Of a DNA stretch of 64,000 nt, positions 9,809-17,073 are shown piece by piece. Within the stretch, counting starts at the first letter, position 1. Each line of letters opens with the position of its first letter. This DNA comes from Polyangiaceae bacterium (GTDB lineage Bacteria; Myxococcota_A; Polyangia; Polyangiales; Polyangiaceae). Made by a program: the position numbers and the translations under genes. The stretch is taken from contig JAWKRG010000013.1 of assembly GCA_041389725.1 (NCBI GenBank), forward strand, positions 1 through 64,000. Reading direction: 5' to 3'. Under the pieces are notes generated by a model. It was given only the letters and a program-made list of their open reading frames with translations, was not told the DNA's origin and searched no databases.

Positions 9809-9843
9809 TAGTGCTGCGTCCCAGAAGTCGCAATCGTAGTATT
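9809..9843. repeat. Copy of interspersed repeat (TAGTGCTGCGTCCCAGA...)
   Basis: The 35 bp starting TAGTGCTGCGTCCCAGA match 11732-11766 with a 2-base gap and a few substitutions, continuing through a shared CGCAATC and AGTAT. It lies in the divergent gap between the RCC1 lipoprotein and the rhodanese gene. The 11.7-kb copy has a matching inverted arm but this one does not, so it looks like a half copy. Confidence 0.6.
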
Positions 9844-9860
9844 GTTTGGACTCTGGAACG

Positions 9861-10292
9861 ATGCTGAACGACGCCGACGACCAACACGAACAGGACGCCG
9901 CCGGGGCGGCGGCTGCAGCTGCAGGGATTGCGCTGAAGGACGACACGCCCCTGCCCCGCGTCGAGCAGCAAGACGACGTCCAGCACCTGCACGCGGAAGA
10001 CGTGCACGCGCTACTGCAGACCGACGCGGCGTTGACGCTCGTCGACGTCCGAACGCCCGCAGAACGCGCCATCTGCCGACTAGACGGCTCGATCCTTCTC
10101 GATGACGAGAGCTGCGACGCTCTGCTGCTACGCGAGCGTGACGAACTCCTCGTCTTCTACTGTCATCACGGAATTCGCAGCTACGCCGCCGCACGCTACT
10201 TCCTTCGCAATGGCTTTCGGCGGGTGGTGAACCTGACGGGGGGCATCGAAGCGTGGTCGCTTCGTGTCGACGCGGGCGTGCCCAGGTATTGA
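9861..10292 (+). CDS. Rhodanese-domain protein
   Basis: A 143-residue protein with a rhodanese-like domain over about residues 40-140. It has the conserved LVDVRTPAERAICRLDGS segment and the catalytic-loop Cys in FYCHHGIRSYAAARYF, followed by NLTGGIEAW. The active-site loop is CHHGIRS, the form found in single-domain sulfurtransferases, so thiosulfate or persulfide sulfur transfer is plausible. The N-terminal 35 residues are Ala/Asp-rich and without similarity that I recognise; in some proteobacteria an equivalent rhodanese is fused to a monothiol glutaredoxin. The ATG at 9861 is preferred to the TTG at 9846. It is followed 68 bp later by the cyclase gene. Confidence 0.85.
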   Translation: MLNDADDQHEQDAAGAAAAAAGIALKDDTPLPRVEQQDDVQHLHAEDVHALLQTDAALTLVDVRTPAERAICRLDGSILLDDESCDALLLRERDELLVFYCHHGIRSYAAARYFLRNGFRRVVNLTGGIEAWSLRVDAGVPRY

Positions 10293-10360
10293 GATGAAAC
10301 GAACACGCTTGCTAGTGCAAGCCGCGGCAGCGCATGCTCTCAGCGCGCACCGCGCACCCG

Positions 10361-11665
10361 ATGAGCACCGAGACCGATCAAGCACGCCTCGAAGCGCAGC
10401 TCTCCGACGAGGTGAACCGAGCCCTGGCTCGCGGAAGCCTCTATGCTCTGGCGCTCGCCTGCCTAGCCTGCCTGCTACTGCTGCTGAGCTACCTGCACGA
10501 GCGTGACGTCTTCTTTCTGGTGCCGCTGTTGTTCACTGTGCTGTGCGCAGTCGCATCGGGCGCGATTCACGTCGTCGCGAAGCAGCGTCGGATGCGAGGC
10601 AACCTCAGCTACGCAGTGATGCTCCCCTTCGCGTCCCTGCCGACGACGTTTTTTCTGGCCGCGGAGCTGCTGCTGCCCAGTGGCGCCGCCACCTACGTCT
10701 TCGGCCCCATGGCTCATCTCTACGCCTTCTGCGTGGCCGTCACCGGATTCCTGTTCAATCCGCGGCTGACCCTGCTTGCAGGCGTGCTGTGCGGCGTTCA
10801 GTACGAACTGGTCTTCTTGGGCAGTGTCGAGCGGCTGTCGACGTTGTCGGCACCAGATCCGATGCTGCTGCGCGACCTGGTGGGAGGTTTCTCCGCGGCC
10901 AACCGCGTGGTGATGCTGCTGTTCACGGCCGCTGTCGTGGCCGGCATCGCGACGATTGCGCGACGGCTCGTGCTGCGCGTGCTGCAAGAAGAGCGGGATC
11001 GCGCTCGCGTCACGCGTTTGTTCGGCCAGTACGTCAGCGACGAGGTTCGCGAACGTATCCTGCAAAGCACGGCGGAACTGCGCGGCGAACAGAAGCGCGT
11101 CGCGGTGCTGTTCTCCGATATTAGAGGCTTCTCGTCATTCAGCGAGCATCAGCCGCCTGCAGTCGTGGTCGAACGCCTGAACGAGTACTTCGACGCCATG
11201 CTGGTCCCGATTCGTGAGCATGGCGGCGTGGTCGACAAGTTCATCGGCGACGCGATCATGGCGGTCTTTGGCGGTCTCTTGCCGACTGACAATCCTGCCG
11301 CCGCGGCGCTGGCTGCTGCGCGCGGCATGCGCGAGTCTCTAGCAGCCCTCAATCGGCGCTGGGCCGCTCGTGACATCGCTCCCTTCGAGAGCGGCATCGG
11401 CATCCATGTGGGCGAGGTCGTGCAAGGCCCGATTGGGAGCGCGGAGCGCAAGGAGTTCACGGTCATCGGCGACACGGTCAACACGGCGTCGCGGGTCGAG
11501 GGGCTGACCAAGGAACTGGGCTGTCCGATCTTGCTGTCCGAGGCCGCAGTGCTCGAACTACCCGAGCCTCAGCGCGCTGAACTGACCCCTCGTGGCGACT
11601 CCGCGGTCAAAGGCAAACAAGAACGGGTGACGCTCTACGGATTGGTAGACGCTTCGCGCGCCTGA
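10361..11665 (+). CDS. Membrane-anchored class III adenylate/guanylate cyclase
   Basis: A 434-residue protein. About six hydrophobic helices occupy residues 20-205, then a short coiled linker, then a class III cyclase homology domain at about 235-430. Metal-binding aspartates appear in VLFSDIRGFSSF and in KFIGDAIMAVFG. The purine-contacting Lys (VDKFIGD) and Asp/Thr (TVIGDTVNTASRVEGL) match adenylate rather than guanylate cyclases, and the transition-state Asn and Arg (NTASR) are present. It should make cAMP in response to a membrane-borne signal. The start could be the ATG at 10361 or the upstream ATG at 10334; neither has a strong ribosome site. Confidence 0.9.
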   Translation: MSTETDQARLEAQLSDEVNRALARGSLYALALACLACLLLLLSYLHERDVFFLVPLLFTVLCAVASGAIHVVAKQRRMRGNLSYAVMLPFASLPTTFFLAAELLLPSGAATYVFGPMAHLYAFCVAVTGFLFNPRLTLLAGVLCGVQYELVFLGSVERLSTLSAPDPMLLRDLVGGFSAANRVVMLLFTAAVVAGIATIARRLVLRVLQEERDRARVTRLFGQYVSDEVRERILQSTAELRGEQKRVAVLFSDIRGFSSFSEHQPPAVVVERLNEYFDAMLVPIREHGGVVDKFIGDAIMAVFGGLLPTDNPAAAALAAARGMRESLAALNRRWAARDIAPFESGIGIHVGEVVQGPIGSAERKEFTVIGDTVNTASRVEGLTKELGCPILLSEAAVLELPEPQRAELTPRGDSAVKGKQERVTLYGLVDASRA

Positions 11666-11730
11666 ACATTCGATTCGGCTACGGCCCGGCTGCCCTTCGA
11701 CAAACCTGGCCGAGCCTGCTTCAGGGGCAA

Positions 11731-11793
11731 CTAGTGCTGCGTCCCAGAGAAGCCGCAATCCAGTATCAAAGCGCCAGGTGGACGCAGCACTAG
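11731..11793. repeat. Inverted repeat, full copy of interspersed element
   Basis: CTAGTGCTGCGTCC at 11731-11744 is the exact reverse complement of GGACGCAGCACTAG at 11780-11793, giving 14-bp arms around a 35-nt centre. The left arm plus centre matches 9809-9843, and both arm words recur at 1-50. It sits 65 bp after the cyclase stop and directly before a cluster of hairpins. Confidence 0.75.
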
Positions 11794-11954
11794 TGGATTC
11801 GCGAAGCGAATCCGGGGGGCTTAGAAACCGGCGGAGCCGGTTTCCGGGGGCGGGACGCCCCCGATGACGCCAGTGCCCGCGCTGCGAAGCAGCGCACGGG
11901 CGTGAAGCGCCCGCTCAGAATTCGGATTACGAATTCTGAGACACGGCACTAGTG
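11787..11954. repeat. Six-hairpin block bounded by GCACTAGTG repeats
   Basis: Between two direct copies of GCACTAGTG (11787-11795 and 11946-11954) lie six separate hairpins. They are 11795-11813 (8-bp stem, loop GAA), 11824-11844 (9 bp, loop GGA), 11846-11862 (7 bp, loop GGA), 11879-11895 (7 bp, loop GAA), 11898-11912 (6 bp with one wobble, loop GAA) and 11914-11940 (11 bp, loop GATTA). Stem sequences differ from one another but the short G-N-A loops recur. The right boundary repeat overlaps the stop codon of the gene ending at 11949. It may be a composite mobile repeat, a protein-binding or folding element, or an unusually strong bidirectional terminator. Confidence 0.75.
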
Positions 11955-12749
11955 ATAGAGCGCGGTGAACATCAGCGTCAGCGCCCGCGACTCGGCGTCC
12001 CGATCTTGCCCGTCTTTCTCGGACTTGCCGATCGCGGCAGACACACGCAGCAAGGCGCCTAGAGACCATTCGTCGCCCACCCACGCATCGTACCCGACCC
12101 ACACGGCGCCACCGAAACCAGTGTCGTCGCGCGCTTCGTCGGCACCGTCCACGTCCGTATGGATGTTCGCGAATCCCAGTGCGCCTCCGAGATGGAAGCC
12201 TCCTTTCGCATCTGGAAATCCGTCGATGAAAGCGCCGAACATGCCAGTTTCCACGATCGCGTCTCCGACGTCCCTCCCGTCTTGCTCCACCGTGGCCTTC
12301 TGCACGTGGTCGGCCAGCAGCGCACCGCCAAGCACCAGGCCAGGTGTCGGCGTGCCGCCCACCAGTGCATCCAGGGACAACGCGCCGCCTCCGGCGGTCA
12401 CGTCGTTCTCGTACTTCGCGCCGTAGGCGCCGATGCCCAAGTTGATCCTTAGATAGAACCCGTCGTGCACGTGGAACGACCGAGCCACCGGCGGTTCCGG
12501 CGGGGGCCCAGTCACGTCGATCTTTGGTTTCGCATCGGGCCCCTGGCTAGCCGCGGCCTTGGTCGGCTCCGCCGCGGGGGCTGACCGTGACTCCGCCGCG
12601 GGGGCCGGTTGCGCTTCATCGGGCTGAGCCGGCTCGCCCGCAGCCGCAGCGTCTTCCCATCCCTGCGCAAACGCCGGGGCGGAAAGGCTCAGCCCGCCAG
12701 CAATCACGGCCGCCAAGATCTGTACGCCGGGTCGTCGTCGCTCAATCAT
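11949..12749 (-). CDS. Exported outer-membrane beta-barrel-like protein
   Basis: A 266-residue protein with a cleavable signal peptide (about 1-28, cut after APAFA), an Ala/Pro/Glu-rich linker to about residue 85, then a C-terminal region of alternating polar and hydrophobic strands rich in Gly and aromatic residues (DGFYLRINLGIGAYG, GGALGFANIH, AVWVGYDAWVG). It ends in LTLMFTALYH. This is the pattern of a small eight-stranded outer-membrane barrel. The ATG at 12749 has AGGAAAGGA upstream. It is the third gene of an apparent operon after LpoB and the COG3014-type lipoprotein, with a gap of 16 bp, so a link to envelope or peptidoglycan maintenance is inferred. Ligand unknown. Confidence 0.75.
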   Translation of the reverse strand: MIERRRPGVQILAAVIAGGLSLSAPAFAQGWEDAAAAGEPAQPDEAQPAPAAESRSAPAAEPTKAAASQGPDAKPKIDVTGPPPEPPVARSFHVHDGFYLRINLGIGAYGAKYENDVTAGGGALSLDALVGGTPTPGLVLGGALLADHVQKATVEQDGRDVGDAIVETGMFGAFIDGFPDAKGGFHLGGALGFANIHTDVDGADEARDDTGFGGAVWVGYDAWVGDEWSLGALLRVSAAIGKSEKDGQDRDAESRALTLMFTALYH

Positions 12750-12765
12750 GTTTCTGGTCCTTTCC

Positions 12766-14193
12766 TCAGTGCAGCACGGTCAGGGACACCGCCGCAAATC
12801 CCCCCGCTGGAACGTTCACCCACCCCGCCTTTTCGATGCTTCGCGCGGTGAGTTGCACACGGTGCCGCCCCCCCTTGACCCATACGCGGCCGAAGGCGAT
12901 GCGCGCCGGCAGCGTCGCCCAGCAGCGAGTGTCGGGCGTGTCCGTGGCCGTCAACGTTGCTTGGGTGCCCAGGCTCAACAACAAGCCCAAGGTGCCACCG
13001 CCGGATCCCTGTCGTACAGCCTCACCCGCAACGACTCGTGCGAGCATGCGTGTGATGGCGGAACCCACGACTGCGCCCCGCGCCCCCTCCCACGCCGCGC
13101 GCGCCTCGCGATCCACGGCGAGAATGCCCTCCAAGAACTGAGGCTGCTCGTCGAGGGAGAAGGTGGGCACGCTGTATGCGCCACGGGACTGTCCGAGCTC
13201 TGGATAGTTGATCCACGTGACCAACCCCTGGGCGGCCAGGGCGTTGGCGCGACCGCGATCTGTTGGGCTGATCGCGCCCGAAGCGTAGGTCAACGCCAAG
13301 CCGATCGGGATCCGCTTCGCGTACTTCGCGGGCACGCGACCAAAGTTCACGATGACGAGCAACTCGCCATAGCCTTCGTGCGGATCCCGAGCACGCGGCG
13401 CGCTCGAAGCTTCGTCTGCCTTTGGATCTATGCCGGGTTTGGCGCTCGGATCGGGAGCGGAGCCTGAAGCACCATCGTCCAGCAGCGCCCGGATACGCGG
13501 TGAGCGGTAGGTCGCGCTTTCAGCCAAGCGACGGACGGGTTCGGCCAAGGTGCGATACCGACCATATTTCAGCGCCTCGTCGTAGAAGCGCAGCGCTTCT
13601 TGGCTCTGCCCACTCTTCTCGAAGGCGAAGCCCGCCAAGTAGCTGCCCGGCGCCGATAGCTCCGCCCCGGGCGTCTCGGACTTGGCGAGGTAGCGCTGCA
13701 TCACGGCCAGACGTCGCGCCTCCACCCTCGCGCCCGAGAGGTCCGAGCGAATCAGGTAGTTCACCATGTTCATGGTGTTGATCATCAACTTTTCGTAGGC
13801 GGGCGCGCGGTACGGGCCGGAGGCATCGCTGAACAAGTAGCGCCCCAGATCATCCATTGCCCCGTGGGACAGATCGAGGAGTTCGACGCGCTTGTCCGCG
13901 ATCTGCAAGTCCCGACTCGACAGATCGAAGCGCTCCAGTTGCTGAAGCACCATCGCCCGGTCCAGGAGCAAGATGGCTTGATCGCCATCGAGATCGTCCG
14001 GCACCTGTTTTTCGGAATCGACGCCTAGCTCTTCGTTCAAGAGTTGCAGCGCGTGCTGAGGCTGACCAGCATCCAAGGCAGCGCGGATCTCCAGCGTCCG
14101 AGCCGCGTGTCCGCCGCACGCGACCGACCCCATGCTCAGCACGACTGCGGCGACGCGAGCGCCACACCGAGAGCGGATGGCGGCTGCCGGCAT
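12766..14193 (-). CDS. COG3014-type lipoprotein (LpoB partner gene)
   Basis: A 475-residue lipoprotein. The ATG at 14193 has TGGAGG about eight bases upstream and opens a signal peptide ending SVAC (Cys near 26). The N-terminal half is helical and TPR-like, with the segment LSGARVEARRLAVMQRYL where this family carries its conserved VE-RR stretch. The C-terminal half is beta-rich with an internal hydrophobic patch around residues 385-430. In many proteobacteria this family is encoded next to LpoB, as here (11 bp after lpoB). A role in activating or organising peptidoglycan synthesis at the outer membrane is therefore likely but unproven. A longer open frame back to 14382 overlaps lpoB and is rejected. 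Confidence 0.8.
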   Translation of the reverse strand: MPAAAIRSRCGARVAAVVLSMGSVACGGHAARTLEIRAALDAGQPQHALQLLNEELGVDSEKQVPDDLDGDQAILLLDRAMVLQQLERFDLSSRDLQIADKRVELLDLSHGAMDDLGRYLFSDASGPYRAPAYEKLMINTMNMVNYLIRSDLSGARVEARRLAVMQRYLAKSETPGAELSAPGSYLAGFAFEKSGQSQEALRFYDEALKYGRYRTLAEPVRRLAESATYRSPRIRALLDDGASGSAPDPSAKPGIDPKADEASSAPRARDPHEGYGELLVIVNFGRVPAKYAKRIPIGLALTYASGAISPTDRGRANALAAQGLVTWINYPELGQSRGAYSVPTFSLDEQPQFLEGILAVDREARAAWEGARGAVVGSAITRMLARVVAGEAVRQGSGGGTLGLLLSLGTQATLTATDTPDTRCWATLPARIAFGRVWVKGGRHRVQLTARSIEKAGWVNVPAGGFAAVSLTVLH

Positions 14194-14204
14194 GAGGCCT
14201 CCAG

Positions 14205-14807
14205 CTACCTCACGATGGCCTTGGTGATCTCGGTCTTGTTTTGGAACAGGATGGCTCCTGTCTCGACGTCGAGCACCTGCAGGAACATGTAGTACTGCAC
14301 CCGTCGCTCGTCGTCGCTGCGTTCGTCGGACGAGAAGACCTTGCCGGTGACGAAGTAGCGCGCGCCGATCTGCTTGCCCCAACGAGCCATGTTCGACGGG
14401 TCGTACCCGCCGGCATACTGCTGCCGGATCTCGTCCATTACTTGCGGCTGGCGCTCCAGGCTGACGACCTGAACGTGACCCGCGTTGACCAGCCGCGTCT
14501 CCACGTCGCTGATCAGCGCTTCGAGAGCGCTTTCCACGTGCTCGCTCGTCTCGTTGCGCAGGGGAAGCACCGCAACCGTCGGTTGACCTTCGGATTCCCA
14601 GCGCTTGATCACCGCGGAGGCTTGCAGCGCCTCCATGTTCTTGTGCAGCGCGTCGGCCAAGTCACGCTTGTCCAAGCCCGTGCTCATGGCTTCATCGTCG
14701 AGTCCCTCTACGTCGCCGCCCCGTACGGCCTGGGGCCCACCGCAGGCGGCACCGAGTGCGAGGAACGCAAGCACTAGCGGGTATGTGAAGCTCCGAAGAA
14801 TTCGCAT
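14205..14807 (-). CDS. lpoB: Penicillin-binding protein activator LpoB-like lipoprotein
   Basis: A 200-residue outer-membrane lipoprotein. The ATG at 14807 is preceded by GGAGGAA and opens a signal peptide ending GAAC. After a linker, the globular domain shows the LpoB pattern: TVAVLPLRNETSEHVE, a Q-x-x-x-D-E-I-R-Q-Q helix, GKQIGARYFVTGKV, and a final strand LDVETGAILFQNKTEITKA. In enterobacteria LpoB reaches through the peptidoglycan to stimulate the bifunctional synthase PBP1B; the homologue here may activate a class A PBP. It heads a probable three-gene operon with the COG3014 protein and a barrel protein. The family assignment is strong and the partner PBP is not in the window. Confidence 0.87.
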   Translation of the reverse strand: MRILRSFTYPLVLAFLALGAACGGPQAVRGGDVEGLDDEAMSTGLDKRDLADALHKNMEALQASAVIKRWESEGQPTVAVLPLRNETSEHVESALEALISDVETRLVNAGHVQVVSLERQPQVMDEIRQQYAGGYDPSNMARWGKQIGARYFVTGKVFSSDERSDDERRVQYYMFLQVLDVETGAILFQNKTEITKAIVR

Positions 14808-14991
14808 CCTGATTCCTCCACGCATGGGCGTAGCACTTCGGCCGTGAGAAGACAGTCCTGAGGAGATGGACGATCCCACTCGCCCCCGGATTCGATTCAT
14901 CGCCCGGACAGCGGCGCAACGGCTGCGCAAGTAGGGGTCGCGAATACTCCTAGGCGAAACTGGATCGCGTTCCCCCACTCATTCGTCGAGC

Positions 14992-15345
14992 CTAGATCCC
15001 GGGCGGGCAGGGCCCGACCATCGGCTGAGGCGCGCCAGGCACCGTCAGGGAGCACGTGCCATCCGCGTTCTTCATCACACCGGGAATCGCAGTCGGCGTA
15101 CCCGTCGCGGCGGGAGCAGCATTGGGGTCCGTCGGCGCCCCCGTGGTCGCTGGCACCGGGGCGGGAGCCGGGGCAGGCTGCGCCATGGGGGCCGGTTGTG
15201 CCGGAGCAGGCGCGTACTGGGGTTGCGGCTGCTGATAGTAGCCAGGCGGCGGCTGATTCTGCGTCTGAGGGTCCTGTTCGTTCGAACCACCACACGCGAC
15301 GAGCAAGAAGGCGCCCAGAGCAAGGAACACGTTGCCTTTGGTCAT
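14992..15345 (-). CDS. Small Pro/Gln/Ala-rich lipoprotein
   Basis: A 117-residue lipoprotein with signal peptide MTKGNVFLALGAFLLVAC (Cys 18). A long low-complexity linker follows, with PPPGYYQQPQPQ and then Ala/Pro repeats to about residue 85. The short C-terminal tail has two cysteines (DGTCSLTVPG and GPCPPGI), possibly one disulfide. The ATG at 15345 gives a compact signal peptide; another in-frame ATG at 15354 adds only three residues. I recognise no family. It could be a wall-spanning or surface spacer lipoprotein. The gap to lpoB is about 184 bp, so it is probably a separate unit. Confidence 0.65.
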   Translation of the reverse strand: MTKGNVFLALGAFLLVACGGSNEQDPQTQNQPPPGYYQQPQPQYAPAPAQPAPMAQPAPAPAPVPATTGAPTDPNAAPAATGTPTAIPGVMKNADGTCSLTVPGAPQPMVGPCPPGI

Positions 15346-15391
15346 GGCGCGCATTGCAGCATGCCTTCGGCATGGGTGCCAGTTGCAATCT

Positions 15392-16138
15392 TCAGTAGCA
15401 GCAAGTCTGCGTGGACCACAGCGGGGTCGAGCCCTGGTAGATGACGGTGTTTCCGTCGGTCTGGACCGCGAGGAATGCGCCCGAGTGTCCTTCGGTGTTG
15501 CTCGACCACAGGGGTGTCGACCCGGCGTACACCACGAAGTTTCCGTCACTCTGCATGGCTGCAAGGTTCGCTGAGGTTCCCGTCGTGTTGCTGGACCACA
15601 ACGCTCCCGGCGGCCCGTAGAGAACGAGGTTGCCGTCTCCTTGCATCGTCAAGGTGAACCGACCATCGCAAGACGTCTTGCTCTGTCCCGTCGCCAGGGA
15701 CTGCCCGGAACCGAGCACACCGCAAGTTCCCCCTGTGCCACCGCTACTGGTACCGCCACTGCTCGTGCCGCCGCTGCTCGTGCCGCCGCTGCTCGTGCCA
15801 CCACTGCTCGTGCCGCCGCTACTCGTGCCGCCGCTGCTCGTGCCGCCGCTGCTCGTGCCGCCGCTACTCGTGCCGCCGCTGCTCGTGCCGCCGCTGCTCG
15901 TGCCGCCGCTGCTCGTGCCGCCGCTGCTCGTGCCGCCGCTACTCGTGCCGCCGCTGCCTCCGCCGCCTTGCGCCGCAATGCCCGGAAACCCGGACGAACC
16001 CACGATGCCCCCATCGCCCGCGCTACCAGCGCTGCCACTGGATCCCTTCGGTCCAGGCCCTGAATCGTCGTGGGCACACCCTTGCGCCGACACCAACACC
16101 AGGGCGCTGAGCAGCGCGAGCTCGTCTCGGGTCAACAT
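15392..16138 (-). CDS. B-lectin (bulb-type mannose-binding) lipoprotein with GGTSS repeats
   Basis: A 248-residue lipoprotein. The signal peptide ends SAQGC (Cys 21). A Gly/Ser linker is followed by about fourteen copies of the pentapeptide GGTSS (roughly residues 62-132). The C-terminal 110 residues form a bulb-type lectin domain with the motifs QGDGNLVLYG, QSDGNFVVYAG and QTDGNTVIYQG. Each matches the Q-x-D-x-N-x-V-x-Y mannose-binding consensus, with LWSSNT between them. It should be a surface lectin on a flexible stalk that binds mannose-type sugars, perhaps self or prey polysaccharide. The repeat tract is likely to vary in length between strains. It diverges from the YihY gene at 16189. 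Confidence 0.88.
   Translation of the reverse strand: MLTRDELALLSALVLVSAQGCAHDDSGPGPKGSSGSAGSAGDGGIVGSSGFPGIAAQGGGGSGGTSSGGTSSGGTSSGGTSSGGTSSGGTSSGGTSSGGTSSGGTSSGGTSSGGTSSGGTSSGGTSSGGTSSGGTGGTCGVLGSGQSLATGQSKTSCDGRFTLTMQGDGNLVLYGPPGALWSSNTTGTSANLAAMQSDGNFVVYAGSTPLWSSNTEGHSGAFLAVQTDGNTVIYQGSTPLWSTQTCCY
15745..15955. repeat. 15-bp tandem repeat encoding GGTSS stalk
   Basis: About fourteen copies of a 15-bp unit (plus-strand form GTGCCGCCGCTGCTC, with TAC/TGC variants at one codon) run in frame through the lectin lipoprotein. The near identity of copies suggests recent expansion by slippage or recombination. Changes of whole units would keep the reading frame and only alter stalk length. Confidence 0.9.
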
Positions 16139-16188
16139 GTATCCGCTTGCAGGGAGTGTATCAGACTCCTCGAGGCACGCCGGGCCAC

Positions 16189-17073
16189 GTGAAAACGACC
16201 TCGATTCAACTCTGGTATGCTGACCCAGTGGCGAAGAGCCTGTGGCTACTCAGCAAGGACGCCTACCGGATTTTCGCAGACCGTGGTGCGCGCCTGCTCT
16301 CCGCTAGCATCGCCTTCTACGCCCTGTTGTCGGTTGGCCCGATCCTGATCATCGCGGTGTGGGTGGCCTCCCTCTTCGTCGAATCGGCGTCCCTGCAGCG
16401 AACGCTACACACGGAGCTGACCGGCTGGGTTGGGGCACAGGGCGCAACGACCCTCGTCACCCTGGCGCAGCCCAAGCACCTGGCCAGCATGTCGACGGGA
16501 ACGGGTCTCTTGGGCATCGCCGTACTGATCTACGCCTCCACGCGGCTCTTCGCGCAGCTCACGCGCGCGCTGGATCTGCTCTGGAATGCGTCGCCGCTGC
16601 CGAAGCCCGAGGCGTGGGCCGGACGCGTGCTGGCGCAAGTGAAGAAGCGAGCCTTCGCCTTCTCGATGGTGCTGCTCGTGGGGTTGTTGCTCATCGTCAC
16701 TACTGGAATTCATGCGGCCCTCGCGGCGATGCGCCAGAACTTGCACCTGGACGTGTCCTTCGGGGTTCGATTGCTGGAAGCCGCCGCCTCTTTCCTGACC
16801 ACGGTGGTGTTGTTCTTCGTGATCTTTCGGGTCCTACCCCGCACTCGAGTCAGGACGATGGACGCGCTCGTCGGCAGCGCCGTCACTGCGTTGCTGTTCA
16901 CCTTGGGCTCCCTTGCGGTGACAGCCTACGTGAGTCATCGCGACGTCAGCGTGTACGGCGCGGCCAGCGCCATCGTCATGCTCATGCTCTGGGCGCACTA
17001 CAACGCCCACGCATTCTTCCTGGGCGCGGCTTTCACCGCGGCCCACGCCAACCGTCGTGAGAAGCAACCATGA
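16189..17073 (+). CDS. YihY/BrkB family inner-membrane protein
   Basis: About 294 residues with six predicted transmembrane helices, for example SIAFYALLSVGPILIIAVWV, FSMVLLVGLLLIVTTG, SFLTTVVLFFVIFRVLPR and ASAIVMLMLWAHYNAHAFF. The family signature is present in the N-terminal AYRIFADRGARLLSASIAFY and in the MLMLWAHYNAHAFFLGAAF segment near the C terminus. The family (once annotated as RNase BN) has no settled function; transport or envelope roles are proposed. The start is uncertain: GTG at 16189, GTG at 16228 or TTG at 16147. The stop overlaps the ATG of the lipid kinase by 4 bp, so the two are translationally coupled and may act together in envelope lipid handling. Confidence 0.87.
   Translation: MKTTSIQLWYADPVAKSLWLLSKDAYRIFADRGARLLSASIAFYALLSVGPILIIAVWVASLFVESASLQRTLHTELTGWVGAQGATTLVTLAQPKHLASMSTGTGLLGIAVLIYASTRLFAQLTRALDLLWNASPLPKPEAWAGRVLAQVKKRAFAFSMVLLVGLLLIVTTGIHAALAAMRQNLHLDVSFGVRLLEAAASFLTTVVLFFVIFRVLPRTRVRTMDALVGSAVTALLFTLGSLAVTAYVSHRDVSVYGAASAIVMLMLWAHYNAHAFFLGAAFTAAHANRREKQP

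Noticed and set aside
11787..11954. CRISPR array
   Set aside because: The hairpins do not share a repeat sequence and there are no even spacers or cas genes nearby.
15745..15955. CRISPR or regulatory repeat array
   Set aside because: It is an in-frame 15-bp coding repeat within a lectin lipoprotein.
15630..16223. Plus-strand Pro/Leu/Val repeat frame over the lectin gene
   Set aside because: It is the reverse reading of the GGTSS repeat; the lectin motifs and signal peptide are on the minus strand.
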